NCBI GenBank assembly: GCA_015058045.1 | Contig: SVDC01000022.1 | Span: 1-62,009, forward strand | Length of the DNA: 62,009 bases | Direction: 5' to 3' | DNA from: Cellulosilyticum sp. | GTDB lineage: Bacteria; Bacillota; Clostridia; Lachnospirales; Cellulosilyticaceae | Shown here: piece after piece, positions 44,645 through 53,905 of the stretch | Layout of the letters: every line of letters begins with the position of its first letter | How positions within the stretch are numbered: position 1 is the stretch's first letter | Notes under the pieces: model-generated | Databases searched by the model: none | Seen by the model: only the letters and a program-made list of their open reading frames with translations | What the model was told of the DNA's origin: nothing | Made by a program: the position numbers and the translations under genes

Positions 44645-47510
44645 TCAATTAAAGAAAGGCTTACACAAAGGATTTATTCAGTATCAGAATGATTCATTAG
44701 AGGAGTATGAGCCTACATTATTAGTGAATGATAGAGAGCAAGAGAAAAAAGTGTTAACTGCACTGATTAAGGAATTAAGTAGTTGTGATGCATTTTATTT
44801 TTCTGTTGCTTTTGTAACTAATAGTGGAATTGCATCGTTAATTCATACATTAAAGGAACTAGAAGAAAAAGGGGTAAAGGGAAAGATTATTGCATCCCAA
44901 TATCAAAACTTTACCCAACCAGAGGCACTAAGACGTCTTAAGAAACTTAAAAATATTGAATTAAGAATTGTGACTGAGGATAATTTTCATGCGAAAAGCT
45001 ATATCTTTAGAAAAGGGACACGGTTTACCCTTATTATAGGGAGTAGTAATCTAACGCAAAATGCTTTAAGTTACAATAAAGAGTGGAATTTAAGGGTGTC
45101 TTCCATGGAGAATGGAGATTTACTTAAATATACAATGGAAGAATTTGAGCGAACCTATGATTCAGCTCAAGAAGTAACAGATGAGTGGCTTGAAGCTTAC
45201 GAAAAGCTTTATAGCAGGCAATACCAAGTGAGAAAACAGGCAATATTTGATGTACAAGATACAAAAAAGATTCTTCCAAATAAAATGCAGTTAGAAGCGT
45301 TAGAATCGTTAAAGAAGCTAAGAGAAGAAGGTAAAGATAAGGCACTACTTATCTCAGCTACAGGTACAGGAAAAACTTATTTTTCAGCCTTTGATGCACA
45401 AAGAGTGAATCCAAAACGCTTGTTATTTGTAGTACACAGAGAAAATATTACAAGAGCCTCACGAAAAAGCTATAAAAGAATATTTGGTAACAATGTAGAG
45501 ATGGGAATTTTAAGTGGTAATCATAAGGATTTTAGTGCAAGATTTTTATTTTCTACAGTACAAACACTATCTAAAGATGAGGTATTAACCTTATTTAGAC
45601 CAGATGAATTTGACTATATTGTTATAGATGAAGCACATCGCTCAGGTTCAAGAAGTTACGAAAAAATATTAAATTACTTTAAGCCTAAGTTTTTGTTAGG
45701 CATGTCAGCCACACCAGAGCGAACAGATGGTTACGATATTTATAAGACATTTGACTATAATATTGCTTATGAAATTAGACTAAATAGAGCATTAGAAGAA
45801 GATATGCTATGTCCATTTCATTACTATGGTGTAAGTGAATTAGAAATAGATGGTCAGTTAATAGATGAAAAAACAGCTTTTAATCAATTAGTTTGCAGTG
45901 AGAGGGTAGACCGAGTGATTGAGAAAGCCAAGTTATATGGATGGGATCAAGGAAGAGTTAAGGGATTAGTGTTCTGTAGTTCAGTTAAAGAGGCAAAAGA
46001 ACTTTCTATGCAGTTTAATGGTAGAGGATATAGAACAATTGCATTAGATGGAAGTAGTACAGAAGAAGAAAGAGAAAAAGCTATTGAGCAATTAGAAAAG
46101 AATGAAAGAGATACAGAATATCTCGATTATATTTTTACGGTAGATATATTTAATGAAGGGATAGACATTCCTTCTGTGAATCAAATTATTATGCTTCGGC
46201 CAACTCAATCGGCTATTGTTTTTGTACAACAGCTGGGAAGAGGACTTAGAAAGAGTCAGAATAAAGAATATGTAGTAGTTATTGATTTTATAGGGAACTA
46301 TGCGAATAATTACTTAGTACCAATAGCGCTATATGGAGACAACTCTTATAATAAGGATAATTTAAGAAGGTTGATGAATAGTGGAAGCTGTATGCTACCT
46401 GGAGTATCTACTATTAATTTTGATAAAGTAACTAGAGAACGTATTTATGATGCAATTAACCAAACTAACATGAATACTAAAAAGGCACTGGTAGAAGAGT
46501 ATAAATTATTAAAGTATAAATTAGGGAAAGTACCAACTATGATGGACTTTATTAAGCATGGTAGTCGTGACCCATGGGCATTTATAGATTACTCAGGTTC
46601 ATATTATAGTTTCTTGACATCTATAGGGGAAGAGCTAGATGAGATATTAAGTCCTATACAGAAAGCACATCTAGAATTTTATTCAAAAGAATTAGGAAAT
46701 GGAAAAAGCATTGAGGAACTTATTTTACTTAAAAAGTTGATAAACCATGAAAGTGTGATAAAAGAAGAGTTTGAGCAAATGATCCATCAGGCATATGGAC
46801 ATAAGATAACGACGGCAACTTTTAATACGATAATACGTTACTTGAACGGATTATTCTTTAAGATTCAAGACCAAAATAAATATCGCAATCCATCTAGTGT
46901 TATTGAGCAGGATGACAGGCTAAGCATCTCTGAGACATTGAAAGAAGAATTGAGATGTAACTTATTTAATCATCAATTAATGGATTTAATAAACTATGCA
47001 ATAGATAGATTCGATAAATGCTATAAGGTAGAAAATGATAAACAAGGTCTTATCCGTTATCAAAAATACTCAAGAAAAGATGTATGTCACATATTAAATT
47101 GGGAGAATGATGAATCTTCTACCATGTATGGATATCGTATAAAATATAATACATGTCCTATTTTTGTAACATATCATAAGCAGGATGATATTAGTGAAAC
47201 AACAAAGTACGAAGATTGCTTTATTAATAGAAAGCAGTTTAGCTGGATGACAAGAAGTAGTGTTACGCTGGATTCTAAGGAAGCTTTAGCCATTAAGGCA
47301 TATAATGAAACAGGATTAAGAATTTCATTATTTATTAAGAAGAGTGATAGTGAGGGTTCAGATTTTTATTATATGGGCGATGTTTCTCCCATGGCGATGA
47401 CACAAACAACGATTAAAAATGAAAAAGGTGAGGATAAACCTATTGTAAATATTATATTTGATTTAGAACATGAAGTACCTCATCAGTTGTATAACTATCT
47501 TTTGCAATAG
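44631..47510 (+). CDS. PLD-nuclease / SF2 helicase / DUF3427-like fusion
   Basis: 959 residues from the ATG at 44631, which has AGGAGG 6 nt upstream. A phospholipase-D-like nuclease domain comes first, with His120-x-Lys122 and the GSSN segment ending at Asn140. An SF2 helicase follows with Walker A ATGTGKT (243-249), DEAH (333-336), a SATPERTDG motif III, and motif VI QQLGRGLRKS. The C-terminal 400 residues resemble DUF3427. Proteins of this shape are linked to DNA repair or phage defence, but the role is unproven. It is coupled to the upstream Nudix gene by a 14-nt overlap. Confidence 0.87.
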   Translation: MNLIDQLKKGLHKGFIQYQNDSLEEYEPTLLVNDREQEKKVLTALIKELSSCDAFYFSVAFVTNSGIASLIHTLKELEEKGVKGKIIASQYQNFTQPEALRRLKKLKNIELRIVTEDNFHAKSYIFRKGTRFTLIIGSSNLTQNALSYNKEWNLRVSSMENGDLLKYTMEEFERTYDSAQEVTDEWLEAYEKLYSRQYQVRKQAIFDVQDTKKILPNKMQLEALESLKKLREEGKDKALLISATGTGKTYFSAFDAQRVNPKRLLFVVHRENITRASRKSYKRIFGNNVEMGILSGNHKDFSARFLFSTVQTLSKDEVLTLFRPDEFDYIVIDEAHRSGSRSYEKILNYFKPKFLLGMSATPERTDGYDIYKTFDYNIAYEIRLNRALEEDMLCPFHYYGVSELEIDGQLIDEKTAFNQLVCSERVDRVIEKAKLYGWDQGRVKGLVFCSSVKEAKELSMQFNGRGYRTIALDGSSTEEEREKAIEQLEKNERDTEYLDYIFTVDIFNEGIDIPSVNQIIMLRPTQSAIVFVQQLGRGLRKSQNKEYVVVIDFIGNYANNYLVPIALYGDNSYNKDNLRRLMNSGSCMLPGVSTINFDKVTRERIYDAINQTNMNTKKALVEEYKLLKYKLGKVPTMMDFIKHGSRDPWAFIDYSGSYYSFLTSIGEELDEILSPIQKAHLEFYSKELGNGKSIEELILLKKLINHESVIKEEFEQMIHQAYGHKITTATFNTIIRYLNGLFFKIQDQNKYRNPSSVIEQDDRLSISETLKEELRCNLFNHQLMDLINYAIDRFDKCYKVENDKQGLIRYQKYSRKDVCHILNWENDESSTMYGYRIKYNTCPIFVTYHKQDDISETTKYEDCFINRKQFSWMTRSSVTLDSKEALAIKAYNETGLRISLFIKKSDSEGSDFYYMGDVSPMAMTQTTIKNEKGEDKPIVNIIFDLEHEVPHQLYNYLLQ

Positions 47511-47585
47511 ATCATAGGATCATTTCTTATAAGCATCAAAGTTGCAATAATGATATATAGTAGTAGATAGGAAAATAGATAACCC

Positions 47586-47629
47586 ATATAAAAGGACGAT
47601 GTCGTGAAAACTACATCGTCCTTTTATAT
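47586..47629. terminator. Bidirectional terminator between convergent genes
   Basis: ATATAAAAGGACGATGT (47586-47602) pairs perfectly with ACATCGTCCTTTTATAT (47613-47629). Confidence 0.9.
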
Positions 47630-47678
47630 ATGAAAATACCACTATTGGCTAACGAATCTAATGGACTTACGGTACAAT

Positions 47679-49028
47679 CTAGAATGTCAATGTAATACAG
47701 CTTCCTTTACTCCAATTATCATAGTGGATTGTAGCGCCTGAAACTTGTGCAATTTGCTTAACGATAAATAGGCCTAATCCATGTGTAACGCCTGTAGGCA
47801 GTTGAGAGGTATGATTGAGTTTTTCTAAGATAGCAGGTGTAAAGCCAATGCCGATATCTTTTACTTCTAAGACATAATGTTTTTCTCTTTGCTCAAAAGT
47901 GATGAAGATATTACATCCCTCTGGATTATGCTGCATGCAATTATGAATCATATTACATAATGCACGTTCAAAGAGTCTACAATCACCATGAATCATAAAA
48001 CCTTGTGCATCATCTGAAATATTAAGCTCTAAGGTATACTTGTCCTGATATAGGGTGTTTAGATAATCTACAACAACTTTTCTAAGTAGAGTTGAGAGAT
48101 AAAAGGGTTCTTTATTTAAGGGTTGCATATCATATTCTAGTTTAGTGGTTAAATTAAGATCATCTACTAGATTTTTGATACGCTCACTTTGCATACGGAT
48201 AATAGTAAATTGTTTCCGATCTTCCTCAGAGAAATGAGGATTGTTTTCTAAGTTACTTGAGTAGCCCATAATCATAGAAAGTGGTGTGCGAATATCATGA
48301 GATACACCTGTAATCCAGTTATTACGGGCTGTATCTCTTTTTTCTATGAGCTTTTGTTGATGAATAAGTTCATTAGAGGTGGCATTAATGTTAGAAGCTA
48401 AATTTTTAAGAATACCTTTTGTATGGAGGCAAACAGGTTTTTTCTGAGCTAAATCTTCAATGCCTAATACAATTTCTTTTAATGATTTAAAGAAACGAAG
48501 CCCTAATAAAAGGGAGAGTAAGATAGCACCCAGTATATTACTAATGATTAAAACAAGAAGCCAATAGGGAGCAGCATATAACATATTTTCAGGAGCTTCT
48601 AATTGTAATTTCCAAAGGCTATTTTGGGGATTGGCTACCACAAGCAGGCCATTTGGATGAGACCAGACACGAACAGGATAATCCTTTAGATACCATTTAC
48701 TAAAACCAGCAATTTGGGAGGCAGTATAGCTATGAGGAATATCATTAGGGAGATTAAACTGCCAGATGACATTGCCAGTATCATCAAGGAGCATTGCCCA
48801 ACTACACTGACTATGAAGGATTTCACTAGCCTCAGGAGATAGACTGAATGTATCTGATTGCAAAGTGAGCCCGTTACTAATCTTTTCGATATTATAATTG
48901 GAAGTAGAATACTTCATACCAGAATAAGTCCAAGACATGGCCACAATAAAGTTAATGATTAATAAAAGGAGTGCCACAATAGTAGTAAGAAAGAGGTAGT
49001 GTCTAATAATTTTTAAGCTTCCTTTCAT
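47679..49028 (-). CDS. Sensor histidine kinase with an extracellular domain
   Basis: 449 residues. TM helices at about 11-32 and 154-177 enclose an extracellular domain of about 120 residues, then a HAMP-like linker, HisKA with His244 (GVSHDIRTPLSM) and HATPase_c (DIGIGF, THGLGLFI). The architecture resembles kinases that sense lantibiotics or other peptides. It starts 4 nt after the regulator stop. The ABC immunity-type operon is transcribed divergently next to the pair. Confidence 0.92.
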   Translation of the reverse strand: MKGSLKIIRHYLFLTTIVALLLLIINFIVAMSWTYSGMKYSTSNYNIEKISNGLTLQSDTFSLSPEASEILHSQCSWAMLLDDTGNVIWQFNLPNDIPHSYTASQIAGFSKWYLKDYPVRVWSHPNGLLVVANPQNSLWKLQLEAPENMLYAAPYWLLVLIISNILGAILLSLLLGLRFFKSLKEIVLGIEDLAQKKPVCLHTKGILKNLASNINATSNELIHQQKLIEKRDTARNNWITGVSHDIRTPLSMIMGYSSNLENNPHFSEEDRKQFTIIRMQSERIKNLVDDLNLTTKLEYDMQPLNKEPFYLSTLLRKVVVDYLNTLYQDKYTLELNISDDAQGFMIHGDCRLFERALCNMIHNCMQHNPEGCNIFITFEQREKHYVLEVKDIGIGFTPAILEKLNHTSQLPTGVTHGLGLFIVKQIAQVSGATIHYDNWSKGSCITLTF

Positions 49029-49032
49029 TTAT

Positions 49033-49746
49033 TTAATCCTCCACAACTAATTTGTATCCAAGCCCTCTAACGGTAAGAAGAAACTGAGGTTTAGAAGGGA
49101 AAGGTTCGATTTTAGCACGTAGTCTTCTAATATGTACCATAAGGGAGTTTTCATAACCGAAGATATGGTCATCCCAAGCAGCTTGACAGAGGGCATCTAT
49201 AGTAACGATATGATTTTTATTAACATAGAGTTTTTCAAGAAGCGCATATTCTTTAGCTGTTAAAGTAAGGGTGGTATCAGGACGTGTTACATTCCCACTA
49301 TTTAAATCGATTAGAATATCTCCTAGATAAAAGCTGGGCTTGGGAGCTGGTCTAAGGTCTGTTGGGTAATAAGTACGTTTTAAAATAATATTTAAACGTA
49401 AAATAAGTTCTCTAGGAAGAAAGGGTTTAGTCATATAATCATCAGCACCAAGTCCTAATCCTAGAAGTCTATCTTCATCTTCATCCTTAGCAGATAAAAA
49501 GAGAATAGGAACCATGGAAATCTGACGTAAGGTTTGAATAAGAGAAAACCCATCTCCATCTGGAAGCATTACATCTAATATAACTAAGTGAGGTCTTACT
49601 TTCTCGAAAACCAATTTACCTTCTTTACAAGAAGTGGCAGTGTAAATATTGTGGAACCCAGATTGGGAAAGAATTTGTTTTAGCATATCTAATAAAGGTA
49701 TTTCGTCATCAATAATAAGAATGTTTAAATCATTTATATCTTGCAT
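49033..49746 (-). CDS. OmpR-family response regulator (ABC operon control)
   Basis: 237 residues from the ATG at 49746, with AAAGGAG upstream; an in-frame start 48 nt earlier lacks a ribosome site. Receiver domain with Asp13-Asp14, phospho-acceptor Asp58 (LVILDVMLPDGDG) and DDYMTKPF, then an OmpR winged helix (LTLTAKEYALLEKLYVN, VHIRRLRAKIE, VRGLGYKLV). It probably binds the phased TAAGGTA repeats at 49904-49946 upstream of the divergent ABC genes. Confidence 0.93.
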   Translation of the reverse strand: MQDINDLNILIIDDEIPLLDMLKQILSQSGFHNIYTATSCKEGKLVFEKVRPHLVILDVMLPDGDGFSLIQTLRQISMVPILFLSAKDEDEDRLLGLGLGADDYMTKPFLPRELILRLNIILKRTYYPTDLRPAPKPSFYLGDILIDLNSGNVTRPDTTLTLTAKEYALLEKLYVNKNHIVTIDALCQAAWDDHIFGYENSLMVHIRRLRAKIEPFPSKPQFLLTVRGLGYKLVVED

Positions 49747-49903
49747 GAAGCATGCTCCTTTCAGGCTATAAGTGTGATGGTAGATAATGATCACTCGTTG
49801 ATTACTATGTCTGTGGAGATGAACTAAGAGGAAAAGTAAAAATCATAGCGTATATGTTTTATTATATAGTGTTGATGAGGGTTAGAAATATATTTTATAA
49901 ATT

Positions 49904-49958
49904 GTTAAGGTAAATGTAAGGTAGGTGTCATTGGGATGTAAGGTAGAGTGGTTATGAT
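49904..49958 (+). promoter_or_regulatory. ABC operon promoter with phased TAAGGTA boxes
   Basis: TAAGGTA occurs at 49906-49912, 49917-49923 and 49939-49945, spaced 11 and 22 bp so that all face the same side of the helix. The last two belong to identical 11-mers, ATGTAAGGTAG. A -10 box TATGAT (49953-49958) follows, with a poor -35 (TTGGGA, 49931-49936). This is the arrangement expected for an OmpR-type activator. Confidence 0.65.
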
Positions 49959-49995
49959 AGAAGCATCAACAGGTATGTGAAAGGAGTTTCAATAG

Positions 49996-50910
49996 ATGGA
50001 TGCTATTATTACAACCAATGAGTTAAGTAAGCAGTACAAAAAAGTATTTAGTGTAAAGGATATAGACTTAAAGATTCCACAGCAAGAGGTTTATGGTTTT
50101 TTAGGACCCAATGGTGCAGGAAAATCTACAACCTTAAAAATGATTTTAGGTCTAGTAACACCAACTAAAGGTGAAATAGAAGTACTAGGGAAAAAACTAA
50201 CCCATAAAAACCGATTAGAGATTTTAAAAGAAGTAGGTAGTTTAATTGAATCACCCAGCTATTATGGACATTTAACAGGAAAAGAGAATTTAAAAATCCT
50301 CCAAACCTTACGAGGCGTACCAGAAAAGAATATAGATAAGGTGCTAAGTATTGTACGATTGGAAAGAGAGAAAGACAAGAGGGTAAGTCAATATTCCTTA
50401 GGGATGAAACAACGGCTAGGATTAGCAGCAGCACTTATTAGTTTTCCTAAACTTCTTATTTTAGATGAGCCAACTAATGGATTAGATCCCGCAGGAATTC
50501 AGGAAATGAGAGAACTTATCTGTAACCTACCGAAGCAATATGGTATGAGCATAGTCGTATCCAGCCATTTATTAAGTGAAATGGATCAAATGGCTCATAC
50601 AGTAGGTATCATTAATCATGGAGAACTAATTTTTCAGGATAAACTAGAAGTACTTCATCAGCAAAGTAGTAGTCAGATGGCAATTAGGACATTGGATAAT
50701 CAAAGTGCCATGATGGTATTAAAAAAACAAGGTATCAAGGTGGATTATAAAGAGGAATATTTAGTGATACCAGTGAATCAAGATGAAGAAGTAAGAAAGG
50801 TAAGCCAATTACTTTATGAAGAGAATGTTCCACCTATTCGTATAGAAGAACGTAAAAAGAGTTTAGAAGCCATCTTCTTAGAATTAACAGGAAAGACGGT
50901 GAGTTTATAA
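49996..50910 (+). CDS. Bacitracin/lantibiotic-immunity-type ABC ATPase
   Basis: 304 residues in the BcrA/LanF group. Walker A is GPNGAGKST (37-45), the signature is SLGMKQRLGLA, and Walker B is LLILDEPTNGLDP. The EVLGKKL and GSLIESPSYYGHLTGKENL segments are typical of the group. It energises the two permeases encoded next. The stop overlaps the permease start (TAATG). It is divergent from a two-component system, the classical arrangement for peptide-antibiotic self-protection or resistance. Confidence 0.9.
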   Translation: MDAIITTNELSKQYKKVFSVKDIDLKIPQQEVYGFLGPNGAGKSTTLKMILGLVTPTKGEIEVLGKKLTHKNRLEILKEVGSLIESPSYYGHLTGKENLKILQTLRGVPEKNIDKVLSIVRLEREKDKRVSQYSLGMKQRLGLAAALISFPKLLILDEPTNGLDPAGIQEMRELICNLPKQYGMSIVVSSHLLSEMDQMAHTVGIINHGELIFQDKLEVLHQQSSSQMAIRTLDNQSAMMVLKKQGIKVDYKEEYLVIPVNQDEEVRKVSQLLYEENVPPIRIEERKKSLEAIFLELTGKTVSL

Positions 50911-51659
50911 TGAACCTATTAAAAATGGAATTTTATAAATTGCGTCATAGGAAAATGGGTTTAATGGTAGTGGGGCTAGCCTGTGTTCAATTACTTTATA
51001 TGATGTGGGCAACTAAAGACATGACGATTGCTGAACAAAGTCAAGGATGGAAGAATGGCATTTATTCTTTTTCAACACTAAATGCGATGATGATGCCACT
51101 TTTTATAGCTGTCATTGCCTCTAGAATAAGTGATATTGAACATAAAGGAAATACTTTTAAATCTTTAAAAACCATTACTTCTAGTCAAAAGTTATTGGAT
51201 GCAAAAATACTATGTGGAGGGATTTACTTACTAAGTGCAATTCTATTACAAGTCCTTGTGTTATTTATAGTAAGTAAGCAACGACACTTTACAGAGATTT
51301 TGCCAGTAGGCTATATGATTTATTATGTACTATCTACTTTTATCATGAGCATGATATTACTCATGTTACAATTGAGTTTATCTTTAATATGGGGGAACCA
51401 GATGATTGCTTTTATGGTGGCTATAGCAGGAGCTTTTTTAGGTCTTTACTCTATGTTCTTTTCAGAAAAGATAGCAAGATGGATTTTATGGGGATATTAT
51501 GCGCTGTTATCACCTGTTCGAATGAACTGGGATGAGACAACACGGATTGTAGATTTTTATTGGACAAAGCTACCTATAGTAAATTTACTAGTAGTAATTT
51601 TAGGGCTAGTAAGTCTTTATATAATAGGGAAAGTACTTTTTGTAAGGAGGGAGAGTTAA
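50910..51659 (+). CDS. ABC-2 type permease (LanE/BcrB-like)
   Basis: 249 residues with six hydrophobic segments. It begins LLKMEFYKLRHRKMGLMVVG, the short basic start typical of immunity-type permeases. Start and stop overlap the neighbours almost exactly, so expression is coupled. It should form a heteromeric channel with the next gene product and remove peptide antibiotics from the membrane. Confidence 0.85.
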   Translation: MNLLKMEFYKLRHRKMGLMVVGLACVQLLYMMWATKDMTIAEQSQGWKNGIYSFSTLNAMMMPLFIAVIASRISDIEHKGNTFKSLKTITSSQKLLDAKILCGGIYLLSAILLQVLVLFIVSKQRHFTEILPVGYMIYYVLSTFIMSMILLMLQLSLSLIWGNQMIAFMVAIAGAFLGLYSMFFSEKIARWILWGYYALLSPVRMNWDETTRIVDFYWTKLPIVNLLVVILGLVSLYIIGKVLFVRRES

Positions 51660-52385
51660 ATGCTACGACGTGCATTAAAGGCAGAAAATCTTAAATTAAA
51701 ACATTCACCGATCTGGTTGGCTTTTATCATTATTCCTCTGATTTCAGCCATTATGGGGAGTTTTAATTACTATGAGAATAGAGAAATATTAACAAGTCAG
51801 TGGTATAGCTTATGGACGCAACATACCATATTTTATTGCTATCTCTGTTTTCCAGCCTTGGTAGGCGTATATTGCAGTACGATTTGTCGATTAGAACATA
51901 TAAATAATAATTGGAAAAGTGTTTTAGCTGAACCCATTCCATTAAGAACTATTTATTTAGCTAAATTACTTACTACTATGAAAATGGTTTTAGGAACGCA
52001 AATTTTTATAGGGATTTTATTTTGGATTTCGGGAAAAGTTCTTGGATTTAGTATACCTTTGCCTAAAGAACTAATAAGCTGGCTTGTATTAGGAACCGTA
52101 GCAGGAGGTGTTATGGTAGCTTTTCAATTAGGTATTTCTTTATGCATAAGAAGCTTTGCAGTACCAATAGGCATAGCATTAATAGGTGGTATTGCAGGAC
52201 TAGCAGCAAGAGCAGCAGGTGTGGGATTATTATTTCCCTATTCTTTATTTGCAATAGGGATGTGTGCCAATAGTCCAGAAACACAGTTAGAATGTCCCAT
52301 ATTTGTTTTTATGGGGATATGTTTAGGCTTTATAGGATGCTTTGGGATGATTGGGATAAAGAGAATGAAAAAGGGGATGGCATAA
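51660..52385 (+). CDS. ABC-2 type permease (LanG-like)
   Basis: 241 residues with six hydrophobic segments. The start MLRRALKAENLKLKHSPIW resembles LanG/MutG-type permeases. It begins the base after the preceding stop, with AAGGAGGGAG upstream. It is the last gene of the three-gene operon; I see no strong terminator after it. Confidence 0.83.
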   Translation: MLRRALKAENLKLKHSPIWLAFIIIPLISAIMGSFNYYENREILTSQWYSLWTQHTIFYCYLCFPALVGVYCSTICRLEHINNNWKSVLAEPIPLRTIYLAKLLTTMKMVLGTQIFIGILFWISGKVLGFSIPLPKELISWLVLGTVAGGVMVAFQLGISLCIRSFAVPIGIALIGGIAGLAARAAGVGLLFPYSLFAIGMCANSPETQLECPIFVFMGICLGFIGCFGMIGIKRMKKGMA

Positions 52386-52479
52386 TCTATTATTTAGGTT
52401 TGATATCTATGCCATAATACATATTTTTCTTCAATTACCTCATACTAAAAAGAAAATGGCCCTAAATAGGAGGCATACA

Positions 52480-53829
52480 ATGAAAGAACAGTATGAGACA
52501 ATGTACAAGCAGTTGATAGATGCTTATTACAAAGGAAAATTTGAAGAAACATTTGAGTCACTTATGAATACCTTTGAAAATAAAAATCAAGGAAAAGAGA
52601 TATTGGCGACTTTATGTGGTGTAGAAGTAGAGTTAGAGGCTAATGATCACGCCTATATACAATCCATTGTCCAAGGAATTACAAGTCAACAAGTAAGAAG
52701 CAGAATTGTGCAAAAGTTAAAGAATTGTGGATCAGACTGTGAACAAGTTGAGGGTAAAAGTAAGTGTCAAAGTGTTTGCCCTTTTGATGCCATTATTACA
52801 TCAGAAGATGGAAAGGATAAGTGGATTGATGAGGCGTTATGCATGAGCTGTGGTAGATGTATCAATGCATGTGATTCTGGAAATTATTTAGAGACACTTC
52901 AGTTCTTTCCTGTAGCAGAACTTTTTAAGCAAAAACAAAAGGTTATAGCGATTGTAGCACCGGCAATAGCAGGACAATTTGGGAAAGATGTAACCCTAGA
53001 TCAACTAAGAGAAGCTTTTATTAAAGTAGGGTTTACTGATATGGTAGAGGTAGCAGTGGCAGCAGATATACTAAGTGTAAAAGAAGCTTTAGAGTTTGAT
53101 GCCCATGTTCATAAAGAAGGAGATTTTATGATTACCTCATGTTGTTGTCCAATGTGGGTAGCAGCCCTACGTAAAGTTTATAATAAGCTAGTGCCAGAAG
53201 TATCTCCTTCTGTATCTCCTATGATTGCAATGGCTAGAGTGATAAAAGCTATTGATCCAGAAGCTAAAGTAGTATTTATCGGACCATGTATTGCTAAAAA
53301 GGCAGAAGCAAAAGAGCCAGATTTAGTAGGCGATGTAGATTACGTTTTAACCTTTGCAGAGACAAAATTAATTTTTGAAGCTTTACAGATAGAGGTAGAT
53401 GAGTGTATAGGTGTGCCTTCAGTAGATTATGCGGCAACAGGTGGTAGATTATATGCTAGAACAGGTGGCGTTTCACAAGCGGTATGGGATATTATTGATC
53501 AACTTTTACCTGAAAAAAGAAAGCTATTTACAGCGATGCAAGTAGATGGGATGAAAGATTGCAAGAAGCTTCTAGAAGAACTAGAAGAAGGAGAGAAACA
53601 TGCAAGCTTTATTGAAGGAATGGGCTGTAAAGGTGGTTGTGTAGGAGGACCTAAAGCAATCATCCCAACACTTGAAGGTAGAGAAGCCGTTAATGAAGTA
53701 GCTTATGATTCTCCTATTAAAATTCCTACTCATAGCGAAGTTTTATTAGGTTTATTAAAGAAAATAGGTATTAATGATTTTAATGAATTAACAGATAAAC
53801 ATAGTATGTTTGAACGTACTTTCCAATAG
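52480..53829 (+). CDS. [FeFe] hydrogenase, group B-like
   Basis: 449 residues from the ATG at 52480, with AGGAGG upstream; an in-frame ATG at 52456 lacks one. Two ferredoxin-like 4Fe-4S sites use Cys83/87/96/100 and Cys121/124/127/131. H-cluster motifs follow: TSCCCPMW (219-226), GPCIAKKAEA with Cys270, and EGMGCKGGCVGG with Cys383/387. The TSCCCPMW variant and small size point to the poorly characterised group B enzymes rather than the bifurcating type. No maturation or partner subunit genes are nearby. It evolves or oxidises H2, probably with ferredoxin. Confidence 0.88.
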   Translation: MKEQYETMYKQLIDAYYKGKFEETFESLMNTFENKNQGKEILATLCGVEVELEANDHAYIQSIVQGITSQQVRSRIVQKLKNCGSDCEQVEGKSKCQSVCPFDAIITSEDGKDKWIDEALCMSCGRCINACDSGNYLETLQFFPVAELFKQKQKVIAIVAPAIAGQFGKDVTLDQLREAFIKVGFTDMVEVAVAADILSVKEALEFDAHVHKEGDFMITSCCCPMWVAALRKVYNKLVPEVSPSVSPMIAMARVIKAIDPEAKVVFIGPCIAKKAEAKEPDLVGDVDYVLTFAETKLIFEALQIEVDECIGVPSVDYAATGGRLYARTGGVSQAVWDIIDQLLPEKRKLFTAMQVDGMKDCKKLLEELEEGEKHASFIEGMGCKGGCVGGPKAIIPTLEGREAVNEVAYDSPIKIPTHSEVLLGLLKKIGINDFNELTDKHSMFERTFQ

Positions 53830-53844
53830 AAATAGCTTATAAGC

Positions 53845-53882
53845 AAAAAAACTCCAAGCTACAAATAGCTTTGGAGTTTTTT
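53845..53882. terminator. Terminator between convergent genes
   Basis: AAAACTCCAAGCTA (from about 53847) pairs with TAGCTTTGGAGTTTT, with one bulged T and runs of A and T on the two sides. Confidence 0.85.
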
Positions 53883-53905
53883 ACTGAATAGATGAAATGC
53901 ATGGA

